Assembly: GCA_030594905.1 (NCBI GenBank)
Contig: JAUVEF010000089.1
Span: 1 to 5,486 of the forward strand
Length of the DNA stretch: 5,486 bases
From: Methanosarcinales archaeon
Lineage (GTDB): Archaea > Halobacteriota > Methanosarcinia > Methanosarcinales > Methanogasteraceae
Direction: 5' to 3'
In this document: one piece after another, positions 1-5,486 of the stretch
Layout: each line of letters starts with the position of its first letter
Position numbering within the stretch: the stretch's first letter is position 1
Translations under genes and position numbers: made by a program
The notes under the pieces: generated by a model
Told to the model about the DNA's origin: nothing
What the model saw: the letters and a program-made list of their open reading frames with translations, nothing else
Databases searched by the model: none

Positions 1-10
1 GTTAATATCG

Positions 11-29
11 ATTATTATAAGTATTTATA
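11..29 (+). promoter_or_regulatory. AT-rich TATA-like promoter element
   Basis: Two AT-rich candidates lie just upstream of the first gene: ATTATTATAA at 11-20 and TATTTATA at 22-29. Archaeal TATA boxes are usually centred about 25 bases before the transcript start. The second would start the message close to the ATG at 48 (leaderless), the first about 7 bases ahead of it. No GGAGGT-like ribosome-binding site precedes the ATG, which fits a leaderless or very short-leader message. This is inferred from motif and spacing only. Confidence 0.4.
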
Positions 30-47
30 GGTCTTTAATACTCCACC

Positions 48-362
48 ATGGCAAAACGGACGGTGGCGAACCTCTACGGGATCAAGGGGATGTACAACAT
101 ACATAGCTGGTACGGGCTTGCGAGTTTCATGGAGCGGTATGAGCGGGTGCAGCGGTGCGAGAAATACAACAAATGCGAATATGACAAGAAACATATAAAA
201 TGCAAAAAAATCATTAAACGGAAGGATATCATTCGGATGCAGGAAACACGATTTCAGATCAGCGAGACGGTTGCAGAGAAAGTTATAGATATGCTGCTCA
301 CCCGTGATCTCATCCATGCCGTTCGGTGCAGCGGCGTGGCGATGCTCTATTTCGATGAGTAA
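48..362 (+). CDS. Hypothetical 104-residue basic protein with cysteines and a possible winged-helix end
   Basis: I do not recognise this protein. It is 104 residues long and strongly basic in its first two thirds. Cysteines sit at positions 37, 43 and 52, with lysines and tyrosines between them, and a fourth lies at 94. The C-terminal part (about 57-104) has the rhythm of a winged-helix domain: a basic helix (IKRKDIIRMQ), a second helix (ISETVAEKVIDMLLTRDLI) and a likely beta wing (HAVRCSGVAMLYFDE). DNA binding is therefore possible, but this is inferred from pattern only. The ATG at 48 follows a TATA-like element with no ribosome-binding site. The stretch 160-222 is visibly richer in A than either end of the gene. 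It faces the trmJ unit convergently, so it is transcribed separately. A minus-strand open frame over the same bases (317-15) looks like a shadow: it lacks an archaeal promoter or ribosome-binding site. Confidence 0.6.
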   Translation: MAKRTVANLYGIKGMYNIHSWYGLASFMERYERVQRCEKYNKCEYDKKHIKCKKIIKRKDIIRMQETRFQISETVAEKVIDMLLTRDLIHAVRCSGVAMLYFDE

Positions 363-477
363 TCGGGAGACTGCGGGGCTGCACGATGCCGCTTCCTACG
401 ATGAATGATCTGCATATCTTCTACGGGAGTGTCCTTGCCCTATTGCTGGAATGTCTGAAAATTAATTTGTCGAGACA
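363..477. other. Convergent intergenic gap, possible minus-strand T-run terminator
   Basis: This gap separates the ends of two convergent genes. I see no gene in it. The AT-rich patch AAAATTAATTT at about 459-469 reads as a short T-run on the minus strand shortly after the trmJ stop, which could serve as an archaeal T-run terminator for that unit. There is no convincing hairpin and no comparable T-run for the plus-strand gene. Confidence 0.25.
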
Positions 478-1182
478 CTACCCACTCTGCAAGCGGTAAT
501 CAACCAGCCTGAGAATCCCGCGCAGCGTGTACACCTCTCTTGCGGTCAGTTCAGCCCGCCCGAATATCCGCCTTAACATCAGCGTCGTCTTATGCTTCTT
601 GTGTGCAGGATACTCAAGATCAGAGAGCAAACGCTCGAGATGTTCATACAGCAGGTCAAGATCATACCGATCCGCAAGCAGAATGTCCCCGATCCCGAGG
701 TCTGATAGCTCATACAACACAACTGCGACAGCGTGCGAGAGATTCATGATCGGATATTGCTCGGATGTAGGGATACTCATCAGCATGTCGCACACCATGA
801 GTTCTTCATTCGTGAGCCCGTGATCCTCCCGCCCAAATACGATAGAAACGACAGAAGCATCGCCTGTTGTGCCGCTTAACTTCTCACGGATCCGCTCCGG
901 CGTATACGCAGGCATCCTGACGTGTCGTCCCGTGGTCTCCCCACGCATTCCGGTCGTCCCGATGATGAGGTTGGAACCTTCGGTTGCCCCTCTGAGTGTA
1001 TCGAAGATCCTCGCACCCTCCAGCAAATCATAAGCGTGCTGCGCCATCATCCACGCTTCATTGTCAATAGGGCACGGATTAACCAATGCAAGGTCGTGGT
1101 ATCCAAAATTTTTAAGGACGCGGGCAATCGAACCGACGTTACCCGCGTACAGAGGTTCATTCAGGATTATTCGTATGTGCAT
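478..1182 (-). CDS. trmJ: TrmJ-like tRNA 2'-O-ribose methyltransferase (SPOUT/SpoU family)
   Basis: This is a SPOUT-superfamily RNA methylase that uses S-adenosylmethionine to methylate a ribose 2'-OH. In archaeal and bacterial TrmJ the target is nucleotide 32 of the tRNA anticodon loop. All three SpoU motifs are visible: motif 1 with N8, E9, N15, G17, R21 (NEPLYAGNVGSIAR) and NP at 35-36; motif 2 VFGREDHGLTNEEL at 115-128; motif 3 IPTSEQYPIMNLSHAVAVVL at 137-156, with the knot-forming NLSHA. Residues 160-234 form a charged helical tail of the size expected for the TrmJ dimer/tRNA-binding extension. At 234 residues it is near normal family length and looks complete. The ATG at 1182 places motif 1 immediately at the N-terminus, as usual; no in-frame start lies just upstream. 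It has no clear ribosome-binding site and follows a small basic gene by 17 bases, suggesting co-transcription and translational coupling. The family is certain; position 32 as the target is inferred from TrmJ resemblance. Confidence 0.9.
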   Translation of the reverse strand: MHIRIILNEPLYAGNVGSIARVLKNFGYHDLALVNPCPIDNEAWMMAQHAYDLLEGARIFDTLRGATEGSNLIIGTTGMRGETTGRHVRMPAYTPERIREKLSGTTGDASVVSIVFGREDHGLTNEELMVCDMLMSIPTSEQYPIMNLSHAVAVVLYELSDLGIGDILLADRYDLDLLYEHLERLLSDLEYPAHKKHKTTLMLRRIFGRAELTAREVYTLRGILRLVDYRLQSG

Positions 1183-1199
1183 ACACCGCGGCGCAGCAT

Positions 1200-1373
1200 C
1201 TATCTAGCAACAGCTTTCTCGGATCGTTTTATCCGCCTTCGCCTTGCACCAGATGATACGTAGCGCTGAGCAGGTCCTGGTCTCTTGTGTTTTACCTTGC
1301 TGTGCTCTACCAGTCGAACTTGTCCCTTCCGTCCCTTAATCTTCACCCATTCAATACTTCCTGTCTTTCCCAT
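1200..1373 (-). CDS. 57-residue very basic conserved-looking archaeal protein (possibly DUF5350 family)
   Basis: This short gene begins [20 protein letters not shown] and ends with an arginine-rich tail, [16 protein letters not shown]. Of 57 residues, 19 are lysine or arginine and only 3 are acidic, with a central [10 protein letters not shown] turn (29-38). From memory it resembles a small methanogen protein family of unknown function (I think DUF5350), but I could not search, so that name is tentative. The composition resembles small ribosomal or RNA-binding proteins; no zinc-binding cysteines are present. The start is well supported: ATG at 1373 is preceded by GAGGTG with six bases between. 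It lies 17 bases before trmJ on the same strand, so the two are probably one operon, which supports (by inference) a role in RNA modification or translation. The overlapping plus-strand frame across 922-1263 is a shadow of this gene and trmJ. Confidence 0.8.
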   Translation of the reverse strand: MGKTGSIEWVKIKGRKGQVRLVEHSKVKHKRPGPAQRYVSSGARRRRIKRSEKAVAR

Positions 1374-1379
1374 TATTTA

Positions 1380-1385
1380 CACCTC
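1380..1385 (-). promoter_or_regulatory. Ribosome-binding site GAGGTG for the 57-residue gene
   Basis: On the minus strand GAGGTG stands six bases before the ATG at 1373. It matches the archaeal GGAGGTGA consensus well and is the main evidence that this short frame is a translated gene rather than a chance reading frame. Confidence 0.75.
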
Positions 1386-1402
1386 TATATCTTATCTGTA
1401 TA

Positions 1403-1636
1403 TTATTTCCATCGCACATCATACTTTGGGCAATCTTGAGATCGACTGACGAATAGCCTCGTCAGGGTCTCCCGGATCCACCATTTTTCCTGCGAGTTTA
1501 GCGGCGGATCAAGCGGTGTCGGGAGGTCCGCCTGGATGTTGTACCACCGCTTTGGTAGTTCGTTTTCATCAAGCCGGATTTTTGTAGTCTCTATCGCAAC
1601 ATCTCCAGTGTCTAAATGTCTTGTGATAGGATATTC
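1403..1636 (-). pseudogene. trpB2: Relic of a TrpB2-type tryptophan synthase beta chain (N-terminal fragment)
   Basis: On the minus strand, from 1603 down to about 1496, the frame reads [11 protein letters not shown], then [17 protein letters not shown], then TPLDPPLN. This is the characteristic N-terminus of TrpB2, the pyridoxal-phosphate enzyme that joins indole and serine to make tryptophan; the K-WYN--DLP-PL-PPL pattern is diagnostic. A complete enzyme has well over 400 residues; here resemblance stops after about 30. The frame then continues with unrelated residues ([11 protein letters not shown] and on) to a TAA at 1403. The frame is open from the TAA at 1637-1639 but contains no ATG, GTG or TTG. 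An ATG does occur at 1602-1600, preceded by GGAG-like sequence, but one base out of frame; restoring a single G would give ATG GTT GCG and rejoin the TrpB frame. I infer a start-region deletion plus a large internal or C-terminal deletion. No PLP-binding lysine region or other TrpB motif remains. Confidence 0.8.
1419..1508 (-). other. Short open frame overlapping the trpB2 relic, possible C-terminal gene scrap
   Basis: In a different minus-strand frame from the trpB2 fragment, the sequence is open after a TGA at 1511-1509 and reads [19 protein letters not shown] followed by [10 protein letters not shown] and a TGA. An internal ATG at 1484, preceded by GCAGGAAAA, could begin a 21-residue peptide. 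The residue mix looks more like genuine protein than the competing frame over the same bases ([21 protein letters not shown]). It may be the surviving C-terminal end of a deleted gene, joined out of frame to the trpB2 N-terminus. I do not recognise the family. Confidence 0.35.
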
Positions 1637-1660
1637 TTAAGAGTTGTGGTGTATTTCAGC

Positions 1661-1689
1661 AACATTTATATATGTTCATGCGAAACATA
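1661..1689. repeat. Alternating inverted repeats at the TATA box, candidate operator
   Basis: Three copies of one half-site alternate in orientation: AACAT at 1661-1665, ATGTT at 1672-1676 and AACAT at 1684-1688. The inner pair extends to TATGTT (1671-1676) and AACATA (1684-1689), perfect six-base arms around a seven-base spacer. They flank and overlap the TATA box and lie upstream of the expected transcript start, a position where a dimeric repressor would block polymerase recruitment. The arms are short and AT-rich, so chance is possible. Confidence 0.35.
1665..1672 (+). promoter_or_regulatory. TATA box TTTATATA, probable promoter of the coiled-coil gene and smc
   Basis: TTTATATA is an exact match to the consensus archaeal box A. 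A transcript would be expected to start roughly 25 bases downstream, near 1694, giving about 40 bases of leader before the ATG at 1735. The same bases read TATATAAAT on the minus strand, so the element could also direct divergent transcription through the trpB2 relic toward the 57-residue gene and trmJ. The assignment rests on motif and spacing alone. Confidence 0.6.
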
Positions 1690-1722
1690 CAGCTAAATGG
1701 ATTACATCTGGATAAAAATGTA

Positions 1723-1730
1723 GAAGGGGT
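1723..1730 (+). promoter_or_regulatory. Purine-rich ribosome-binding site supporting the ATG at 1735
   Basis: GAAGGGGT lies four bases before ATG 1735 and is the only purine-rich, Shine-Dalgarno-like stretch near any of the in-frame starts. No comparable site precedes the ATGs at 1672 or 1678. Together with the TATA position it decides the start. The match to GGAGGT is imperfect. Confidence 0.45.
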
Positions 1731-1734
1731 ATGG

Positions 1735-2073
1735 ATGAATAAACAAAGGGACATCCTCATCGAAAGGCTCGAACAGAAGTTGATGGAACGCGATCAGGCG
1801 ATTGCAGAGATGACACGATCCCCGTCAGCACCGGAATCAGGTGACCGTATCGACGCGCTTGAGGCGCAGGTGCGAGAGTTGAAGACTGATGTACATGCGT
1901 TATTAAACGAGTTACTCTATCAGAAGACGATCCTCAAGGAACTCCAGCAGGGAAACTCCCCCAAACCCAAGGAACATGGAATAAATCAGTCTACTGAGTA
2001 TATAATAGCGGAAAGCACTCCAAGCGCGCATTCCAGTCGTAACCGGCAGAGCGATGTCATTGTCGTTGAGTAG
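1735..2073 (+). CDS. Small coiled-coil protein encoded upstream of smc
   Basis: This is a 112-residue hydrophilic protein with two predicted coiled-coil stretches: about residues 3-26 (heptad-like, RDILIERLEQKLMERDQAIA) and 37-72 (DRIDALEAQVRELKTD, then VHALLNELLYQKTILKELQQ). The short linker is rich in proline and serine, and the tail (73-112) is polar and probably disordered. There is no signal peptide or membrane segment. The frame is open back to an ATG at 1672, but that codon overlaps the consensus TATA box and would precede the transcript start; ATG 1735, preceded by GAAGGGG, is therefore preferred. It ends 54 bases before smc on the same strand, so the two are probably co-transcribed. 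From memory, small leucine- and glutamate-rich coiled-coil proteins also occur beside smc in haloarchaea. A role as an SMC-associated factor is inferred from position only; the specific family is not recognised. Confidence 0.7.
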   Translation: MNKQRDILIERLEQKLMERDQAIAEMTRSPSAPESGDRIDALEAQVRELKTDVHALLNELLYQKTILKELQQGNSPKPKEHGINQSTEYIIAESTPSAHSSRNRQSDVIVVE

Positions 2074-2117
2074 GCGCGCAACACATAATACACCGCAGGA
2101 CTATTCAAGAGTCAAGT

Positions 2118-2123
2118 GGAGGT
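2118..2123 (+). promoter_or_regulatory. Ribosome-binding site GGAGGT for smc
   Basis: A perfect GGAGGT stands four bases before the GTG start of smc at 2128 and two bases before an overlapping out-of-frame ATG at 2126. The ATG frame meets a stop after six codons, so GTG is the productive start. The spacing is on the short side. An alternative in-frame GTG at 2116 overlaps the site itself and is unlikely. Confidence 0.7.
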
Positions 2124-2127
2124 TTAT

Positions 2128-5100
2128 GTGTATATCAAGGAAATAGAGTTTGATAACTTCAAATCCTTCGGGAAAAGAGTGAAAATACCGCTTTTCAACG
2201 ACTTTACTGCGGTATCTGGCCCGAATGGCAGTGGGAAATCTAATATAGTAGATGGTATCATTTTTGCGCTCGGTTTATCAGGTTCCAGAACCATGCGCGC
2301 CGAGAAACTGACCGATCTGATATTTAATGGGGATGGAAACGGTGGTAAATGTAAAGAGACCGATTCCGCGCAGGTTACAATCAAATTCGATAACAGTGAC
2401 CGGGAGTTCCCTCTCGACGATGATACTGTTGAGATCATGCGCAAGATCCGGAGGACAAAGAGCGGGTATTACAGCTATTACTACTTCAATGGCAGGGCAT
2501 GCACGCTTTCTGAGATACATACAAACCTTGCTAAGGTGGGGGTACGACCTGAAGGGTGTAATGTGATCATGCAGGGGGACGTGACGCGAATCACCGAAAT
2601 GACTCCGTTTGAGCGCAGGAAACTCATTGATGAGATCGCAGGTGTATCAGAATTCGATGAAAAGAAGGAACGGGCACACGGCGAGCTGGAAGCTGTGCGA
2701 GAGCAGATCGAACGTGCCGATATTATCTTATCGGAGGTTGCACAGCAGCGCAGGAAACTAAAGCGTGAGCGCGATCAGGCGATGAAATACCAGTCGCTAA
2801 AGGACGAACGAAAACGTTACGAGGCGTTCACGATTCTTGCAAAGCTCAAAAATGCAACACATGAACAGGAGACGATATCAGATGAGATTCACAGCAAACA
2901 GAGTCTTGAAAAAGAGTTATCATCTGGTGAAGTCGAAAAGAAATCGAAGCTCGACGAAACCGACAGTATTCTCGTTGATTTAAGCGAACAGATCATTAAT
3001 AAGGGTGAACATGAGTACATCCAGATCAAAAAGGAGATCGAAGACATCCGGGGCGAAATTTCCAGGCTGATGGATTCAATCGAACTACTTGATCATGATA
3101 TCCATGATATCGGCAAGGAACGGCAGCGGTTGTTCATCGAGATCGATGAAACAAAGACGCTGACCACAGAGTGTGAGAAGAGGGTTGATGACGAACATCT
3201 GCGAAAAGGTAGCATTTTAGCTGAGATAGAAGCAAACGAGTCTGAATTGCTGCTGATCCGTAGTAAAATCAGTGAAGTGGATGCAAAGTATGCAGAGAAG
3301 AGGGATCAGCTGGACGGTGTGCGGAAGGATGCTGAAGTTGCAAAATCCACCAAAAATGAGCATCTGCGTGAACAGGACAGATTACTGGATGCAATCAGGC
3401 GTAAGAGTACAGAAGAGCAGGAGATTGGATCCGATATAGTGGAAGCAGAGCGCAGCATCAAATCGGTGGATGCTGACATACAAAAGCTAAAAGAAGAGCT
3501 CGAAGAAGCAGAGCGCAGTATACAGACCCTTGTCGGCGACCGAACAGACCTTGAGGCGAGCGGATCGAAGCTGAAACCTGAACTCACTCGGATTGAGAAG
3601 CATTTGCAGGATATATATCAGGAATATGCCAGGGCAGAGGCGCGTGTCAAGGCATCCGAGGATTTACGCTATCCTCATGCCGTAAAAACGATTTTAAAGG
3701 CGAAGGATATGCGAGAACTGCCCGGCATATATGGCACGATTGCTGCGCTTGGCAGGGTCGAGCAGCAATACGCCACGCCGCTTGAGGTTGCTGCCGGAGC
3801 ACGCATGCAGAACATCGTGGTGGATAGCGACGAGGTCGCCGCCCATGCGATCCGCCTGCTTAAGCGAAAATCAGCGGGAAGAGCAACGTTTTTGCCACTT
3901 AACAAACTCAGAGCCAATTTTACGTACAACAGCCTGCCAAACATTGACGGGATAGTCGATTATGCAATAAATCTGGTTGATTTTGACCCGAAGCTCGAAA
4001 TGGCATTCAGATATGTATTCCGTGATATGGTGGTGGTCGATACTCTTGATACCGCGAGGAAACTGATTGGAGGTCATAATCTGGTCACGCTCGATGGCGA
4101 ACTGGTCACAAAAGCAGGCGCCATGACTGGTGGATCGAGATCGGATCACGGGGCACACTTTGCAGCAATTGAGCAGGAAAAACTGGTAAAACTCGCAGAA
4201 CAGATCACCGAATATGACTCGCGCAAGAAAAATCTTATCGACCGGATCGATTCACACGATCGCCACATATCATCGATAAATTCCGAGATTGATACGCATG
4301 AAAAGGAGATTACCAAGAAACAACTCCAGATAGAGGAAGTTGCAGGAAGAACAGATCGTCTCAGCACTATCATCCAGGAAAAGCAACAGGCTCTTGAGGA
4401 TATCAAGAAAGAACGTGAAATTATCCGCAAACAGGCAGAAGATAATGAATCAACGGTTTCATCCGAGACAGAGCAGATACGCAAGCTCATGGAATCAATC
4501 GCAAAACTGGAAAGCGAGTTAAAAGGTTCTGAGATCCCGGCTCTCAATGAGCAATCCAACAAGATAACCTCTGAAATCAATAGATTGAATGAAAGAATAC
4601 GTGATATCGATATAACCATAAAATCAATACTTCTTGAGTCTGATAATGCAAAGACAAAGCTTGAAAATGATAACAATCACATAAAAGAACTTGAAACTCG
4701 AAAAAACGAGCATCAATCAAAAATTGTTCAGCACAAGGAGAATATCTCAGCCTTCGAGACACAGCTCGACGAAAAGAGCGCCAGAGCACAGGAACTCGAC
4801 CAGGAACTCTCATCCTTGCAGGAAGAGCGCGCAGCCATGCAAAAGAACCGTGATGATGCACTCGCATCACTAAGCGACGTGCAAAAACGCCTCAATCAGG
4901 TGCGCTGGGACGTGCAGGCACTGATCGCAACCAGGGATGCGTTAAATGAGCAGATAACCATTCTCCGTGATGAAATTGAGGAACATGAAATCGAGGAAAC
5001 TGGCGAGGTACCATCAGAGGAGGAAGTACGCACCCGCATCCAGTCGATCGATGTGGCGATCGAAAAACTTGAACCGGTCAACATGCGCGCGCTCGAAGAG

Positions 5101-5486
5101 TATGAGACAGTGGAATCAAGAGCAGCCGCACTTAAACTTCGTCAAGAGACGCTCTCTACCGAACGGGAAGCAATCATTAATCGGATCGAGAAATATGAGC
5201 AGTTGAAGAGAGAGACGTTCTACAATTCCTTTGATGACATCAACAATCACTTCAAATCCATTTTTGCGGAGTTGTCTGATGGATATGGTGAATTGATCCT
5301 TGAAAATCCGGATGATCCGTTTGCAGGCGGCATGACGATCCGGGCAAAGCCTGCTGATAAGACGCTTCAGCGAATGGAGGCGATGTCCGGAGGCGAGAAG
5401 AGCCTGACTGCGCTGGCGTTCATCTTTGCGATCCAGCAGCACCACCCGGCTCCGTTCTATGCATTCGACGAGGTGGACATGTTTCT
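2128..5486 (+). CDS. smc: Chromosome segregation ATPase SMC (3' end beyond the window)
   Basis: SMC is the dimeric ring-forming ATPase that compacts and segregates chromosomes, normally with ScpA (and ScpB). I read 1119 codons without a stop or frameshift. Visible in order: N-terminal head with Walker A GPNGSGKSN (31-39), arginine-finger region GSRTMRAEK (52-60) and Q-loop NVIMQGDVTRI (Q149); a long charged coiled coil (about 172-515); the globular hinge (about 530-675), with PGIYGTIAAL at its start and LDGELVTKAGAMTGGS near its end; the returning coiled coil (about 680-1030); the C-terminal head with signature MSGGEKSLTALAF (1086-1098); and Walker B FYAFDEVDMF (1110-1119), including catalytic E1115. 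Family length is about 1170-1190, so only some 50-70 residues (D-loop, H-loop) lie outside. GTG is chosen because GGAGGT precedes it and the core strand YIKEIEFDNFKSFG follows directly. The methionine in MSGGE replaces the usual leucine, which I believe is common in archaeal SMCs. It probably shares a transcript with the coiled-coil gene before it. Confidence 0.97.
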   Translation, partial: MYIKEIEFDNFKSFGKRVKIPLFNDFTAVSGPNGSGKSNIVDGIIFALGLSGSRTMRAEKLTDLIFNGDGNGGKCKETDSAQVTIKFDNSDREFPLDDDTVEIMRKIRRTKSGYYSYYYFNGRACTLSEIHTNLAKVGVRPEGCNVIMQGDVTRITEMTPFERRKLIDEIAGVSEFDEKKERAHGELEAVREQIERADIILSEVAQQRRKLKRERDQAMKYQSLKDERKRYEAFTILAKLKNATHEQETISDEIHSKQSLEKELSSGEVEKKSKLDETDSILVDLSEQIINKGEHEYIQIKKEIEDIRGEISRLMDSIELLDHDIHDIGKERQRLFIEIDETKTLTTECEKRVDDEHLRKGSILAEIEANESELLLIRSKISEVDAKYAEKRDQLDGVRKDAEVAKSTKNEHLREQDRLLDAIRRKSTEEQEIGSDIVEAERSIKSVDADIQKLKEELEEAERSIQTLVGDRTDLEASGSKLKPELTRIEKHLQDIYQEYARAEARVKASEDLRYPHAVKTILKAKDMRELPGIYGTIAALGRVEQQYATPLEVAAGARMQNIVVDSDEVAAHAIRLLKRKSAGRATFLPLNKLRANFTYNSLPNIDGIVDYAINLVDFDPKLEMAFRYVFRDMVVVDTLDTARKLIGGHNLVTLDGELVTKAGAMTGGSRSDHGAHFAAIEQEKLVKLAEQITEYDSRKKNLIDRIDSHDRHISSINSEIDTHEKEITKKQLQIEEVAGRTDRLSTIIQEKQQALEDIKKEREIIRKQAEDNESTVSSETEQIRKLMESIAKLESELKGSEIPALNEQSNKITSEINRLNERIRDIDITIKSILLESDNAKTKLENDNNHIKELETRKNEHQSKIVQHKENISAFETQLDEKSARAQELDQELSSLQEERAAMQKNRDDALASLSDVQKRLNQVRWDVQALIATRDALNEQITILRDEIEEHEIEETGEVPSEEEVRTRIQSIDVAIEKLEPVNMRALEEYETVESRAAALKLRQETLSTEREAIINRIEKYEQLKRETFYNSFDDINNHFKSIFAELSDGYGELILENPDDPFAGGMTIRAKPADKTLQRMEAMSGGEKSLTALAFIFAIQQHHPAPFYAFDEVDMF
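3442..3518 (+). repeat. Exact 14-base direct repeat inside the smc coiled coil
   Basis: GAAGCAGAGCGCAG occurs at 3442-3455 and again at 3505-3518, 63 bases apart, both reading EAERS followed by I. The spacing equals 21 residues, three heptads, so the repeat keeps coiled-coil register. It may be a trace of an old internal duplication or simply reuse of favoured heptad residues and codons. Confidence 0.4.

Noticed and set aside
15..317. Minus-strand 100-residue open frame with a hydrophobic middle
   Set aside because: It is antisense to the 48-362 gene; its hydrophobic stretch arises from antisense A-rich codons, and it has no clear promoter or ribosome-binding site. Not fully excluded, but the plus strand is better supported.
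922..1263. Plus-strand 113-residue frame over the trmJ start and the 57-residue gene
   Set aside because: It is antisense to two well-supported genes, including the SpoU motif 1 region, and has no recognisable content.
1399..1408. AAATAATATA on the minus strand as the TATA box of the 57-residue gene
   Set aside because: The expected transcript start would lie downstream of or inside the ribosome-binding site at 1380-1385, making that well-matched site useless.
1672..1734. Longer N-terminus for the coiled-coil gene starting at ATG 1672 or 1678
   Set aside because: These codons overlap or directly follow the consensus TATA box and have no ribosome-binding site; the extra residues do not continue the coiled-coil pattern.
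4146..4676. Minus-strand 176-residue serine-rich frame, and several similar minus-strand frames in 3306-5445
   Set aside because: Ser/Ile/Phe-rich antisense readings are the expected shadow of a Lys/Glu/Asp-rich coiled-coil gene; smc is intact on the plus strand throughout.
5386..5400. MSGGE in place of LSGGE in the SMC signature as a possible defect
   Set aside because: Methionine here is, to my knowledge, common in archaeal SMCs, and the rest of the signature and Walker B are intact.
5460..5486. SMC lacking its C-terminal residues as a possible truncation
   Set aside because: The frame is open at the window edge, so this is a boundary effect rather than a broken gene.
1..5486. Search by eye for CRISPR repeats, tRNA genes, insertion-sequence ends or defence genes
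   Set aside because: No regularly spaced repeats, cloverleaf-like sequences, transposase motifs or known defence domains were seen.

Overview
The window reads as chromosomal DNA of a euryarchaeon, most plausibly a methanogen or a relative within the Methanomicrobia. The reasons are an archaeal-type SMC ATPase, an archaeal-length TrmJ/SpoU-type RNA methylase, a TTTATATA box in the main promoter region, GGAGGT/GAGGTG ribosome-binding sites and a GTG start on smc. The exact lineage cannot be fixed from the sequence alone.

Layout. Bases 48-362 (+) encode a 104-residue, cysteine-bearing basic protein with a possible winged-helix C-terminus; I do not recognise it. A convergent gap (363-477) separates it from a two-gene minus-strand unit. 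In transcription order this unit holds a 57-residue, very basic small protein (1373-1200), 17 bases, then a TrmJ-like tRNA 2'-O-methyltransferase (1182-478). Both members look connected with RNA or translation.

Bases 1374-1671 carry no intact gene. They hold a recognisable relic on the minus strand: the first ~30 residues of a TrpB2-type tryptophan synthase beta chain, without a usable start codon. It loses resemblance after about residue 30 and runs into unrelated sequence. A TATA element at 1665-1672, overlapped by short inverted repeats, could serve both strands: the relic on the left and the coiled-coil gene on the right.

The right side is a plus-strand unit. A 112-residue coiled-coil protein (1735-2073; the upstream ATG at 1672 lies inside the TATA element) is followed 54 bases later by smc (2128 to beyond the window). 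smc is read through 1119 residues without interruption: head N-half with Walker A, coiled coil, hinge, returning coiled coil, signature motif and Walker B. The window ends about 50-70 residues before its expected C-terminus. The small coiled-coil protein is a candidate partner or co-regulated companion of SMC.

No rRNA, tRNA, CRISPR array, insertion sequence or clear defence system was found. The most unusual parts are the trpB2 relic with its retained promoter and the small uncharacterised proteins next to trmJ and smc.
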